A stretch of DNA of 64,000 nucleotides from Marinagarivorans cellulosilyticus (GCF_021655555.1 NZ_AP023086.1:4556685-4620684); one strand, 5' to 3'. Counted from the stretch's first letter, positions 55,459 to 64,000 are shown. A program made the numbers and translations. The notes: generated by a model not told the origin, from the sequence alone.

Positions 55459-56244
55459 ATGCTGAATAACATTATTGATGTTTCCCACCGTAACTCTATC
55501 CACGACTTCTCGAAGGTTAAGCAAAGCGGTATTTTTGGCATTATTCACAAAGCAACCCAAGGCCACCACTACACAGACCCAACGTTTGCCAATAATACCT
55601 TAAGCGCTCAGAAGGCGGGTCTTTGCGTCGGCGCATATCACTTTGGCAACGGCGATGATGCCAGCACACAAGCTGACCACTTTCTTGCGGTGGCAGGTAA
55701 CAACACATTATTAGCGCTGGATTTCGAGGCTTATGCCGATAACCCAATGAGCCTAGCGCAAGCAGAAACATCTGTCGCGAAAATACACAAGGCGACAGGC
55801 CGCTACCCCGGTCTTTATACCGGCAGTGCTTTTATACAAAGCACACCTGGGCTCCTCTAAAAATAGTAATTTTTTTGTGAGAGCAAGGAAGCACCGCCCG
55901 GAGAGCCGCAGTTTACGTGGTGTAAATGAGGACTCGAGGACGGAGCTGACGCCGCTATCGCGAAAAAAGTGCATTTTTAGAAATGCACACTTACTAAAGC
56001 AGGCATCAGCCAAGCCAAGCAAACCATCCTATCGCAATGCTGGTTGTGGCTTGCAGAGTATGCAGATACCCCCATACTGCCCAAAATCTGGCCCACCTGG
56101 ACACTTTGGCAGTACACCGATGGCAACCACGGACCACAACCCCACACCGTCGATGGTATTGGGCCATGCGATCGAGAGCACTTTAATGGCAGCCAAGTAC
56201 AACTAGAAGCTTTTTGGGCAATGCAAAGCGCATCACCCAAATAG
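55459..56244 (+). pseudogene. GH25 lysozyme-like muramidase, split by MITE copy C
   Basis: The 5' part (from ATG 55459) reads MLNNIIDVSHRNSIHDFSK with the catalytic Asp of DVSH, and LLALDFEAY with the Asp-x-Glu pair of GH25. At codon 130 the frame runs into the MITE and stops at 55858. After the element the gene resumes as LTKAGISQAKQTIL and continues through WTLWQYTDGNHGP to the stop at 56242-56244. Without the 144 bp (element plus one target repeat) the frame is restored exactly, giving about 213 residues without a signal peptide. The truncated protein retains the catalytic residues but lacks the C-terminal strands, so activity is doubtful. Confidence 0.88.
55847..55984. mobile_element. MITE-like element, copy C (138 bp), inserted in the GH25 gene
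   Basis: Flanked by GCACAC on both sides (55841-55846 and 55985-55990). The element is in the opposite orientation to copies A and B: left side CCTCTAAAAATAGTAATTT and TTTGTGAGAGCAAGGAAGC, right side GCCGCTATCGCG and AGTGCATTTTTAGAAATGC. The outermost few bases have diverged from the GGCATCTC consensus, so the exact ends are less certain than the host junction. Confidence 0.85.
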
Positions 56245-56378
56245 CGCACCAAATGCTTAATATCTTTGGGCTTCTAACCTTCCTGAAATGACGTTTACCT
56301 TCTAACTTTACCCCTTTAATAATGTCTGGCTATATTGCAAGCTTGAGACTGGCGCATGCCCTTCGCTGTGCAATACTC

Positions 56379-57026
56379 ATGGAATACGACCAACTAAAGG
56401 TAAACGCCGTGAGTGCCGACAGTAACAATGTTAAGTGCGAAACTGAAACGCATATTCTAGATGCGCAGCAGCACATGTCGCAGGTGTTGCGGACAACCTC
56501 TATCGAACAGATCGAACAATTTGTTGGCGGCGCAACCTCTAGCGCCGTAGATATCGACTACTACACACCAGGCCAAGTACTCGCAAACGAGCTGGTGCTA
56601 TTGACAATTTCTGGGCCCGAGCTGCAACTGCTAGTCAAAATCCACTTTAATTACCAACAAATTCGCTCACGCTTTCGCAGCCGCGTAAGTCATGCTTCAG
56701 CGCCCTTAAGCCGGCAAGACGTCGACTTCATCAAAGAACTTGGCAATCAATTTTGCGGCGCCATTTGCCGAAAACTCGCAAGCCAAGACATTATGGCAGG
56801 CCTTAGCATTCCGCTAAGCACCCGCGGCTATTACGAGATTTATGCCGACTACACCCACAAAACCTCACCTTTTATTAAATTTGGCGAAGGCTGGGGGCTA
56901 GAGGGCGATTTTGGCACCTTATATTTCAGCTGCTATAGCGAACTTAGCAACCCACAGGTTATTCCAAAAATATTGGCGATTAACCCAACCGAAGACGCCC
57001 CCGCCCAAGACATAGACTTTTTCTAA
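56379..57026 (+). CDS. CheX-like (CheC/CheX fold) protein
   Basis: About 215 residues, soluble. ELGNQFCGAICRKL contains the ExxNxxxG motif that in CheX and CheC marks the phosphatase active site against phosphorylated CheY. GYYEIYADYTHKTSPFIKFGE and the final FSCYSEL beta stretch fit the CheX two-helix/beta-sheet layout. The gene is followed after 1 nt by a PAS-GGDEF gene and then a CheY-like gene, which supports a role in dephosphorylating that regulator. The start is uncertain: ATG 56379 is used, but ATG 56322 is in frame. The CheX call is from motif and context only. Confidence 0.65.
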   Translation: MEYDQLKVNAVSADSNNVKCETETHILDAQQHMSQVLRTTSIEQIEQFVGGATSSAVDIDYYTPGQVLANELVLLTISGPELQLLVKIHFNYQQIRSRFRSRVSHASAPLSRQDVDFIKELGNQFCGAICRKLASQDIMAGLSIPLSTRGYYEIYADYTHKTSPFIKFGEGWGLEGDFGTLYFSCYSELSNPQVIPKILAINPTEDAPAQDIDFF

Positions 57027-57027
57027 T

Positions 57028-58437
57028 ATGACTAGTAGCAACGAACTTATTGCCTCGCAAAAAATGCTTGCTCTGTTAGAGCAAGCCAATAGCAATGTCG
57101 AGCAAATTTTGGACGGTTTCCCAAGTGTATTTGCCATCATTAATAACAAACATTTTGTTATTCGAGCCAATGCCGCTTTTTGCGATTTACTGCAATTATC
57201 AATGGATGAAATTTTGCATCAAAGCTTTGTAGAAATGTTCGATAGCGAAAACCAAAACGTCGTCGAGCATCATTTAGCTGCACTCAATAAAGAAGATAAC
57301 AGCGATGCAAAAGAGGTAGAGTTTCGAGCAGATATTACGCCACCGCACAGCCAAAATACCCAACAATATTTATGGTCTATTGCACCGTTACAAACTTGCA
57401 GCCCAGCAGAGGGCCAACTGTATGTGCTCGTCGGTAAAGATTGCAGCAGCATCTACGCATCGGAAGCTAAACTCAGCGGAATATTTGAAAGCCTACCACT
57501 GGCCATATTAATGATTAATACCGATGGTTATATCGACGAAGTTTTATCGCGGTATTCAGAAGTACTACTGGAAAATAATGCACTAATAGGAAAGCGCTTG
57601 CACGAGGCCATAGATTTAGCAAGCGATAAAGATGCCGAAGACCTCGCAATGACTTTTAAACGCATGATTGGCTGCGCCGGTAAACCCATGAGCGATTTTG
57701 CAGCACTGGACCCTTACTATTTAAAATCCTTTGCCATAAAGCGCCGTAATACCTTTGACCAAAAGTGGATTAAAGCATCGTACCAAGCTATCCCTTCGAA
57801 CAACGCGATTCAAAAATTTTTAGTCATCCTTCAAGATGATACCAACTCCGTTAAAATGGCAAACGAGCGCAAGCGCATAGACGACTTAGAGCGCCAAAGC
57901 CGAGAGCTTTACGAGTGCGCGGTACGCGACCCCCTTACTGGCCTGTATACACGCCTATACATGAATGATGGATTTAACACATTGCTTAACGGCTATAAAT
58001 ACGGCCACATTAGCGCAATAGAGCTGATTATTTTTGATATCGATAACTTCAAAAAAATTAACGATACATACGGCCATGCCGCCGGCGATAAAGCTATTTC
58101 ATCGGTAGGACAAGTGATTTTAGAACACAGCAACGCCGGCGCCGTAGCAGTGCGTTACGGTGGTGATGAATTTTTAGTCATGCTGCCAGAAGAACATGGA
58201 CAAAACAAAATAGGTTACAGCTTTGCCGATACAGTACGGCAAAAAGTGGAAAACATGGGGGCCAGCGCGCCTTCAGGCACCACAATGCAACTGACTCTTA
58301 GCGCCGGCGTAATTAGCTGCCGCAAAGATGAAAGCATTGAAGCGCTCATTGAGCGAGTAGATACCTTCCTTTACCAAGCAAAAGATGCAGGCAAAAATAC
58401 AGTCATTGCTGAAACCCATTCATTCGAGACTAAGTAA
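57028..58437 (+). CDS. diguanylate cyclase with PAS domains
   Basis: A 469-residue cytoplasmic protein with two PAS-type domains (about 20-145 and 150-275), a short helical linker and a C-terminal GGDEF domain: DPLTGLYTRLYMND, IFDIDNFKKINDTYGHAAGD and RYGGDEF (378-382). The catalytic residues are intact. No RxxD inhibitory site precedes the signature. It lies in a tight operon with the CheX-like and CheY-like genes (gaps of 1 and 2 nt), which suggests that its activity is set by the phosphorylation state of the regulator. Confidence 0.92.
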   Translation: MTSSNELIASQKMLALLEQANSNVEQILDGFPSVFAIINNKHFVIRANAAFCDLLQLSMDEILHQSFVEMFDSENQNVVEHHLAALNKEDNSDAKEVEFRADITPPHSQNTQQYLWSIAPLQTCSPAEGQLYVLVGKDCSSIYASEAKLSGIFESLPLAILMINTDGYIDEVLSRYSEVLLENNALIGKRLHEAIDLASDKDAEDLAMTFKRMIGCAGKPMSDFAALDPYYLKSFAIKRRNTFDQKWIKASYQAIPSNNAIQKFLVILQDDTNSVKMANERKRIDDLERQSRELYECAVRDPLTGLYTRLYMNDGFNTLLNGYKYGHISAIELIIFDIDNFKKINDTYGHAAGDKAISSVGQVILEHSNAGAVAVRYGGDEFLVMLPEEHGQNKIGYSFADTVRQKVENMGASAPSGTTMQLTLSAGVISCRKDESIEALIERVDTFLYQAKDAGKNTVIAETHSFETK

Positions 58438-58439
58438 CT

Positions 58440-58802
58440 ATGTATACGGTATTAGTAGTAGACGACTCTGAAACGATTCGATTACAATTAAGCACAGACT
58501 TAAAAGAAGCCGGCTACAATACCCTCGAAGCCAGCAACGGTGAAGAAGGCCTCGACATTGCCTTAAATTCCGCCGTAGATTTAATTATTACCGATTACAA
58601 CATGCCGCAAATGGATGGCCTTTCAATGTGCCAAATGATCCAACAGCACAACCCAGACAAAAAGGCATCCATATTCATGCTAACCACCCAATCCCGCCCC
58701 GACTTAAAAGCACAAGCCAAAGAAGCCGGAGTCATGGCCTGGATACTAAAACCTTACGAGAAAGCAAGCCTAATTAGAGTTGTTGGAAAGGTGCTCAATT
58801 GA
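58440..58802 (+). CDS. CheY-like single-domain response regulator
   Basis: The 120-residue receiver domain has the acidic pair Asp8-Asp9, phospho-acceptor Asp52 in IITDYNMPQMDG, Thr in MLTTQSRP and Lys in WILKPY. No output domain. It starts 2 nt after the cyclase stop. Its partner kinase is not in the operon; the kinase at 47-51 kb has no dedicated regulator next to it, but a link is speculative. Confidence 0.93.
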   Translation: MYTVLVVDDSETIRLQLSTDLKEAGYNTLEASNGEEGLDIALNSAVDLIITDYNMPQMDGLSMCQMIQQHNPDKKASIFMLTTQSRPDLKAQAKEAGVMAWILKPYEKASLIRVVGKVLN

Positions 58803-59080
58803 TTGCCGATGCCTATTGGCTAGCCACTTTAATTTAAAGTCAATCGAGCTCTCATTACCTTAAACTCTCGTAAAATCGCCTCAAAAACAGAGCCATTCCA
58901 ACCCATAGAGAGCAACTTGTGCCTCACTCCATCTCCAACTCAAATACTCATACTCTCAAGGCATTGCCTTACCGACGTGCATAGTGCGTCCGCCAAAAAC
59001 AGCAAGCCACACATACCCTGTGGGATTGTGGCATTACTTGCAGTAAACTCATGCCTTAATGTACAAGGCTTACCTGCGTC

Positions 59081-59848
59081 ATGAAAACTCCTCTTTTTTG
59101 GGCTACTCGCCCCGCCCACCAGAACGCATCGTGGCAGCAGCAGCTGACGGCGCTAGGGGAAACAGTGGCGCTGCCTCTGCTGGAGATAATCCCCGTCAGT
59201 AGCGACGAGGCGATGCAAGCGGTTAAGAGCTTAGTACTCGATTTAGATCAGTTCCAACATGTCCTTTTTGTTAGCCAAAATGCCGTTAAGCATGGCTTTG
59301 ACTGGTTTGATCAATACTGGCCTCAGTTACCGGTGGGCATTCAATTTTATGCCGTTGGCAGTAAAACAGCCCAAGTCGTGCGCAGCCATCACGCCGACGT
59401 GATCGAATGCGGTGAAGCCATGAATAGCGAGGCGCTACTTGCGCTACCCAGCTTGCAGCAGGTAGCGCAAGAGAAAGTCTTAATCTGCCGTGGTCAGGGC
59501 GGCCGTCCAACCTTGGCCGAGGTACTGGAGCTGCGCGGGGCGAAAGTCAGCTATTGTGAACTTTACCAGCGCGCATTGCCTAATCAAGCCAAGGCACAAT
59601 GCGCTGCATTACCATTGGACAGGCAGCATATTATTCCTCTCTTTAGTGGCGAGACACTACAGAACCTGATTTTAGCGCTACCCTCAAACATGAATAAAGA
59701 TGACACCGCATTGATAGTGCCCGCACAAAGGGTTGCCGATATAGCACAACAAGCAGGCTTCAAGCACGTTACCGTGGCTGCCAACGCCAGCCAAGACGCC
59801 ATGCTAGCGGCTACGCACCAATGCCTTACTCACTCACGTACACTATAA
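59081..59848 (+). CDS. hemD: uroporphyrinogen-III synthase HemD
   Basis: The 255-residue protein is a HemD: N-terminal PLFWATRPAHQNASWQQQL, ALPLLEIIP, QHVLFVSQNAVKHGF, YAVGSKTAQVV, and ICRGQGGRPTLAEVLELRGAKVSYCELYQR. It closes and rearranges hydroxymethylbilane to uroporphyrinogen III in haem, sirohaem and B12 synthesis. It heads the hemD-hemX-hemY cluster (9-nt gap to hemX). In many relatives hemC is directly upstream; here the previous gene is the CheY-like regulator and hemC is not in the window. Confidence 0.93.
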   Translation: MKTPLFWATRPAHQNASWQQQLTALGETVALPLLEIIPVSSDEAMQAVKSLVLDLDQFQHVLFVSQNAVKHGFDWFDQYWPQLPVGIQFYAVGSKTAQVVRSHHADVIECGEAMNSEALLALPSLQQVAQEKVLICRGQGGRPTLAEVLELRGAKVSYCELYQRALPNQAKAQCAALPLDRQHIIPLFSGETLQNLILALPSNMNKDDTALIVPAQRVADIAQQAGFKHVTVAANASQDAMLAATHQCLTHSRTL

Positions 59849-59857
59849 GGATTATCG

Positions 59858-61276
59858 ATGAACGATAAGCCCAACAATAAACCCAGCGATGCAACCGACG
59901 AGAACACCGAGGCAAATACTCAACCCAGCGCCTCAGAAAACAACACGCCGGCACTCGACAGTAATGAAGACGAAACCCCAACAGACAACAAAACCGATAG
60001 CCCTACCAACGATGAACAAGCAGATGCCCTGAGCGAGCAAGACGATAACAAAGCCGAAACCGTTATTGTAACCGAGCCCGCGCCCGTTAACGAAACCATT
60101 GAAGTGGTAGAAGTTGAAGCGCCGCCCACGCCTACCGAAACGCCGCAGGCAACCGAAAAAAAAGCCACAAAAAAAGGTTTTTGGTTGCTTGGCTCACTCA
60201 TTATTGTTGGTTGGGGCGCAACAGCCGCCGCTGGCTACTGGGGCTACCAGCAAGCACTGCAATACCAAAGTCAGAATATCGATATCCAAAGCGCCTTAAC
60301 CACGCTCAAAAACGAATTAGACAACCAACTAACGCGCGGCGAAAAAGCGCAAGCGGGCCAACTGCAAACTTTTAAACAGAGTGTCGATGGTGAATTTAAA
60401 GCCATAAATCGCGAAGCCACAACACAGCGACAAAAACTACAGCTGCAATTAAAAGAGCACGAAGCGCGACTTAACGGCCAACAAGAGCGCCTAACAAGCC
60501 TTTCGACAACCTCCCGCGAAGACTGGCTGCTGGCCGAAGCGGAGTACTTGTTAAAACTCGCCAATCAGCGAGTTCTTATGGAGCGCACCCCAGCAAATGC
60601 CGTAGCACTATTGGCCAGGGCCGACGCCATTATGGAACGGGTAAGCGCCGGTTTAGGCGACCGCGAGTTATTTGCAATTCGTAAACTACTGGCCAGCGAA
60701 ATAACAGCGTTGCGATTAATTGAACCTGTGGACACGCAAGGCATTTATTTAAAGCTCGGCTCACTCGCCAGCGCTATTGATCAGCTGCCCACCCTACCCG
60801 CCAAGGAAGAACGCTTTAGCAACAGCAAAGCCACAGAACCCATGCGCGAAACCACTTGGGCAGCCTTTAAGCGTGAAATGGATAATGTCTTTTCATTTTT
60901 GCGCAACTCATTCAGCATGCGCTCGGCAGACGAGCTAGCCAACCCTATTGTGTCGCAGCAACGTTTACAGTTAATGCAACTAAATACACGGCTGCTTTTA
61001 GAACAGGCGCAAATATCGCTGTTAAAAGAAGATACCGTAAGCTATCAAGAAAGCCTTAAAGCCGCCAGCGAGCTGGTTACTCAATATTATTTTGAATCGC
61101 CAAAGCGCGCCGCTTTTGCCGAAGAACTTATTAGCCTCGCACAAAAAGATATTGCCCCGACCTTACCCGACATCTCTCACTCATTAAAACTATTGCATAG
61201 CTATATTGCTACGCAACATCGGCTAAATGCACCTAATGCAGGCCAAAATAGCGACCTTACCAAAGGAGCACAGTAA
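59858..61276 (+). CDS. hemX: HemX-like uroporphyrinogen-III C-methyltransferase-domain protein
   Basis: The 472-residue protein begins with a very acidic, disordered 105-residue N-terminus (repeated TDNKTDSPT-type stretches), has one membrane helix (about 108-130, GFWLLGSLIIVGWGATAAAGY), a long coiled coil (about 140-215) and a helical C-terminal domain. This is the layout of HemX proteins in gammaproteobacterial hem operons. Despite the common family name, methyltransferase activity is not expected because no SAM-binding domain is visible. It overlaps hemY by 1 nt (TAATG). Confidence 0.88.
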   Translation: MNDKPNNKPSDATDENTEANTQPSASENNTPALDSNEDETPTDNKTDSPTNDEQADALSEQDDNKAETVIVTEPAPVNETIEVVEVEAPPTPTETPQATEKKATKKGFWLLGSLIIVGWGATAAAGYWGYQQALQYQSQNIDIQSALTTLKNELDNQLTRGEKAQAGQLQTFKQSVDGEFKAINREATTQRQKLQLQLKEHEARLNGQQERLTSLSTTSREDWLLAEAEYLLKLANQRVLMERTPANAVALLARADAIMERVSAGLGDRELFAIRKLLASEITALRLIEPVDTQGIYLKLGSLASAIDQLPTLPAKEERFSNSKATEPMRETTWAAFKREMDNVFSFLRNSFSMRSADELANPIVSQQRLQLMQLNTRLLLEQAQISLLKEDTVSYQESLKAASELVTQYYFESPKRAAFAEELISLAQKDIAPTLPDISHSLKLLHSYIATQHRLNAPNAGQNSDLTKGAQ

Positions 61277-62499
61277 TGCGTAAGTTTTTACTGTGGGTAT
61301 TTATTCCGTTTGTTGTGATCGGTGGCGCCGCCATGTTTTTGATCCCCATGATGCAGCGCGACCCAGGCTACGTGTTAATTGCCGTAGGCGGGCACATAAT
61401 TGAAATGCGTTTTTGGATGGCAACATTAATTTTTATTCTACTTTTAACCAGCATTTGGTGGTCCAAAGCACTCATTAAAGGCACCTGGAAAGCGACCATT
61501 AAAACTTTCACTTGGTGGCCAGCTAAATCACAAAGCTTGCTATGGAAACGCCAAGAGCGCGCGATGGCTGCACTATGGGAAGGTAATATTCACGAAGCCC
61601 ATCGCAACTTTGTAAAAATAGCCAAAACCAAAGGCCAAGAAAACGACACCTTAAGCCTAATTAATGCCGCTAATACCGCCGCCGATTTAAGCCACTTTAA
61701 TGAAGCCGATCATTTCTTATCCCAAGCCGAACGCTTAGATGACAAAGCCCATGCCGTGACCTTAATAATGAGCCGCGCGCGCTATCATCAAAAACAAGGC
61801 CAAACCGATGCGGCTTTACGCTTAATTAATACCGCACTGAGCCAACACCCTCTTCACCATGGCTTATTAAATATGCTATTAAATTTGCACCGCGATCAGC
61901 AAGACTGGCAAGCACTGCACACCCTAATTCCCCGATTTAAAAAAGCTCGCATTTTATCGGCCGACGAACAAGCCGTATTAGAACGCGATATATACCAAGG
62001 GCTTATCGCAGCAACTACAAATACACAGGCGCTCGATTCGCTTTGGCAAGTAGTACCTAAAGCCAACAAACAAGACCGCATATTAGAATACCGCTATATT
62101 CAGCAGCTGCTGAACCTAGGAGACGACAAAACCGCTGAGCCCATTTTGCGCAAGTTACTCAAAAAACATTATGACGATGACTTGATTAATCTTTTTGCCC
62201 ACACAAAAACAGACGACGCCGCTGTACAGCTACAGTATGCCGAGCGCTGGCTTGATCACAAAGGCAATAATCCAGCACTGCTACTCGCACTTGGCCGCAT
62301 TGCCCTGCGGTGTGAGCTTTGGGGTAAAGCGCGAGAGTATTTTGAAAAAAGCTTAAAACTTAAACCCAGCCCAGAAGCCTATGCAGAACTCGCTCGGCTA
62401 CTAGGGAACTTAGGCGAGCACCAAAACAGTAACGCCCTATTCCAGCAAGGTTTATTGCACAGTGCCGGCACATCGCTGCCAACTCCCAACGAGCCTTAA
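61276..62499 (+). CDS. hemY: HemY-like haem-biosynthesis TPR protein
   Basis: The 407-residue inner-membrane protein has two N-terminal helices (about 4-25 and 43-64) with GHIIEMRFWM between them and a C-terminal TPR domain with LLLALGRIALRCELWGKAREYFEKSLKLKPS near 335. This matches gammaproteobacterial HemY (the TPR protein, not the oxygen-dependent protoporphyrinogen oxidase also called HemY). Its role in haem biosynthesis is probably coordinating. Start overlaps the hemX stop, so the pair is translationally coupled. Confidence 0.88.
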   Translation: MRKFLLWVFIPFVVIGGAAMFLIPMMQRDPGYVLIAVGGHIIEMRFWMATLIFILLLTSIWWSKALIKGTWKATIKTFTWWPAKSQSLLWKRQERAMAALWEGNIHEAHRNFVKIAKTKGQENDTLSLINAANTAADLSHFNEADHFLSQAERLDDKAHAVTLIMSRARYHQKQGQTDAALRLINTALSQHPLHHGLLNMLLNLHRDQQDWQALHTLIPRFKKARILSADEQAVLERDIYQGLIAATTNTQALDSLWQVVPKANKQDRILEYRYIQQLLNLGDDKTAEPILRKLLKKHYDDDLINLFAHTKTDDAAVQLQYAERWLDHKGNNPALLLALGRIALRCELWGKAREYFEKSLKLKPSPEAYAELARLLGNLGEHQNSNALFQQGLLHSAGTSLPTPNEP

Positions 62500-62515
62500 A
62501 CTGGAAAACTCACGT

Positions 62516-63172
62516 ATGCGTATTTTCAGCTACCAACCGCCGGAAGGGTTACCGCCGGTTATTTATCAAGACGACTACTACATCGCCATTAACAAGCCCA
62601 GCGGCTTACTCAGTAACCCTGGGCGCGCGCCACATACGCACGATTGCGCACTAACGCGCTTGCAAGCAGCGTTTAGCGAAATTTATTTGATCCATCGTTT
62701 AGACTGCGACACTTCAGGCGTACTCATTTTCGCTAAACAAAAAAAGGCCGAAGGCGCGCTAAAAAAGCAGTTACAAGAACGAAAGGTTAAAAAAACCTAT
62801 AACGCATTAGTATGGGGAATACCCGAAAATAAAAAAGGGACTATTGATTTAGCGCTAGCTGCCAATCCCGATGATATTCCGCTACAAAAAGTCTGCACTC
62901 AAGGAAAGGAAGCCATAACGCACTACACCTTACTAGAAAGTAATAACGAGCAAAATATCGCGCTATTAGAACTTCGCCCACTAACAGGGCGTACCCATCA
63001 ATTACGCGTTCACCTCGATGCAATCGGTCACCCCATTCTAGGAGACCCTTTCTACGGTCATAACGCAGCAAAATCGCAAAAAGATCGCTTATGCCTGCAC
63101 GCTACAACACTGTGCTTTAACCACCCATTCACACACACGAAAATAACAATCGAGACTCCTACCGCGTTTTAA
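62516..63172 (+). CDS. RluA-family pseudouridine synthase
   Basis: The 218-residue protein contains the RluA signature HRLDCDTSGVLIFAK with the catalytic Asp, and motif III GRTHQLRVHLDAIGHPILGDPFYG. It lacks an S4 domain. Short single-domain members of this family include RluA and TruC-like enzymes; which RNA is modified is not clear. ATG 62516 is chosen because MRIFSYQPPEG is a reasonable start; the upstream in-frame start would overlap hemY by 38 nt. Confidence 0.9.
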   Translation: MRIFSYQPPEGLPPVIYQDDYYIAINKPSGLLSNPGRAPHTHDCALTRLQAAFSEIYLIHRLDCDTSGVLIFAKQKKAEGALKKQLQERKVKKTYNALVWGIPENKKGTIDLALAANPDDIPLQKVCTQGKEAITHYTLLESNNEQNIALLELRPLTGRTHQLRVHLDAIGHPILGDPFYGHNAAKSQKDRLCLHATTLCFNHPFTHTKITIETPTAF

Positions 63173-63231
63173 TGCCAGCTAGAGTAGAATTGAGCTAACA
63201 ACCTCGAGGCTTGATTAAAACAATCAGACAC

Positions 63232-63269
63232 AAAAAAGCCTCACCAAAATATTCTGATGGGGCTTTTTT
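63232..63269. terminator. Rho-independent terminator, bidirectional
   Basis: AAAAAAGCCTCACC and GGTGGGGCTTTTTT-type arms (in the sequence AAAAAAGCC...GGGGCTTTTTT with an inner TCA/TGA pair) enclose an AT-rich loop. It terminates the pseudouridine-synthase transcript and may serve the opposite permease gene. Confidence 0.85.
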
Positions 63270-63288
63270 ATATTGCAACTAACTTGAG

Positions 63289-63340
63289 GGAATCTCTAAA
63301 ATCCACCTACATCTAGAAAGCTGAATATATTAGAGATGCC
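63289..63340. repeat. short remnant of the MITE family (copy E, about 52 bp)
   Basis: Left end GGAATCTCTAAAATCCACC and right end ATTAGAGATGCC are the two MITE termini (GGCATCTCTAAAA consensus) brought close together. The flanking hexamers CTTGAG and TTAGAG are only partly alike. It lies just downstream of the permease gene. Confidence 0.5.
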
Positions 63341-63346
63341 TTAGAG

Positions 63347-64000
63347 TTAGCTTTCGTAACGATTCTCTCGCAGCCACACTACGCCGTATAACATGCCGCA
63401 AGCAAGCAAAGTGCCCAGCCAAAACTGCATCGAAGTTAACACCACCCACAAGCTCCCCCAGCCCGAGGCCGCATGTGACGACAAGAAAACATTAAATGCG
63501 ATGTAATCTAGAAACAAAGAAAACATGCCCGTAGAACCTAAGATGATTTTCTCTACAACAATAAGGCCCAACAAAGGCGCTACTGCGAGTAAGAAGGGTG
63601 TTTTTTTCGCATAAGCCGAGGCCAATAAAAGCCAAGCCACTAATGGTAAACGCCATAACGCTGCCGCCAAGAATGAGCCTATATGCTGCCAAGCAGTGCC
63701 TATTAAAGCTTGCTCCTGCCAAACAATGCTCAAAGCACCATCATAGCCGGACATTAACGCCAGCACAGTAGCAACAATTAAAAGTACCAAGCTAAAAGCA
63801 AGCGCGCACACCCAAGCTATCGCGGATAAAACACACGATGCCACAACCACTTTTGTGAGCACGTTTTGTGTTTCGCTTACAGGCATCGATTTCCAAAATA
63901 AAATACTGCCGTCGCGTCGATCTGCAGATAAAGCCCCCAATAAATACGAAATAGAAATCAAGAATAAAATGCCGGAAAAAGCAATATAGGAGATACTGTT
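63347..64000 (-). CDS. ABC-2 type transport permease, partial
   Basis: The frame continues through the right edge of the window, so only the C-terminal 217 residues are seen. Six membrane helices are visible. GALSADRRDGSILFWKSMPVSE is the typical cytoplasmic loop after the second helix of ABC-2 permeases of the exporter type (drug, antibiotic or polysaccharide). The ATPase gene probably lies upstream beyond the window. Confidence 0.85.
   Translation of the reverse strand, partial: NSISYIAFSGILFLISISYLLGALSADRRDGSILFWKSMPVSETQNVLTKVVVASCVLSAIAWVCALAFSLVLLIVATVLALMSGYDGALSIVWQEQALIGTAWQHIGSFLAAALWRLPLVAWLLLASAYAKKTPFLLAVAPLLGLIVVEKIILGSTGMFSLFLDYIAFNVFLSSHAASGWGSLWVVLTSMQFWLGTLLACGMLYGVVWLRENRYES

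Noticed and set aside
58803..59080. RNA gene or riboswitch upstream of hemD
   Set aside because: No conserved fold or terminator/antiterminator pair was visible in the 278 nt.

Overview
The window looks like chromosomal DNA of a marine gammaproteobacterium, probably a Cellvibrionales-type polysaccharide degrader. This is inferred from moderate GC content, a hemD-hemX-hemY operon, an EfpL paralogue, many c-di-GMP proteins, a giant repeat-rich surface protein and sugar-active enzymes. No rRNA or tRNA gene was recognised, so the taxonomy is not proven.

Layout. 1-7.4 kb: end of a GH13 glycosidase, a TPR lipoprotein overlapping a DUF3857/transglutaminase protein, a large DUF349 protein and a VOC protein. 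7.6-12.8 kb: a compact VPLPA-CTERM sorting island. It holds one choice-of-anchor A substrate behind a near-consensus sigma-54 promoter, converging on the exosortase xrtD (with a fused EpsI domain) and the TPR lipoprotein prsT. 13-15.6 kb: a decayed AEC permease, two small genes, and an outer-membrane barrel gene that has lost its 5' end. 15.55-25.0 kb: a giant (>3100 residue) Ig/LamG/cadherin-like/FG-GAP protein, also missing its 5' end, which ends in a GlyGly-CTERM-like segment, an embedded signal-peptide-like stretch and a beta-barrel. 25-28 kb: an AT-rich tract with two attC-like sites around gene cassettes but no integron integrase in the window. 28-29.6 kb: transposase debris.

29.8-41 kb: DsbA-like protein, a CDP-alcohol phosphotransferase plus cytidylyltransferase pair, a PilZ protein, efpL, a vanadium haloperoxidase/PAP2-like lipoprotein and a tandem pair of DUF2330 proteins with GlyGly-CTERM-like tails. 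41.4-46.1 kb: a beta-propeller/Y_Y_Y-GGDEF receptor cut in two by an IS4-family element; removing the IS restores the frame. 46-56 kb: a hybrid histidine kinase with its own periplasmic binding protein, an RHH protein, a 37-residue Lys-rich micro-protein, a CvfB-like protein, an ISAs1-family element, and copies of an undescribed MITE-like family with 6-bp target duplications, one of which splits a GH25 lysozyme gene. 56.3-58.8 kb: a tight CheX-like / PAS-GGDEF / CheY-like operon. 59-63.2 kb: hemD-hemX-hemY and an RluA-family pseudouridine synthase. The window ends inside an ABC-2 permease gene.

Themes are cell-surface display (exosortase and GlyGly-type tails, giant protein, barrels), c-di-GMP and phosphorelay signalling, and heavy recent activity of insertion sequences and MITEs that has inactivated several genes.
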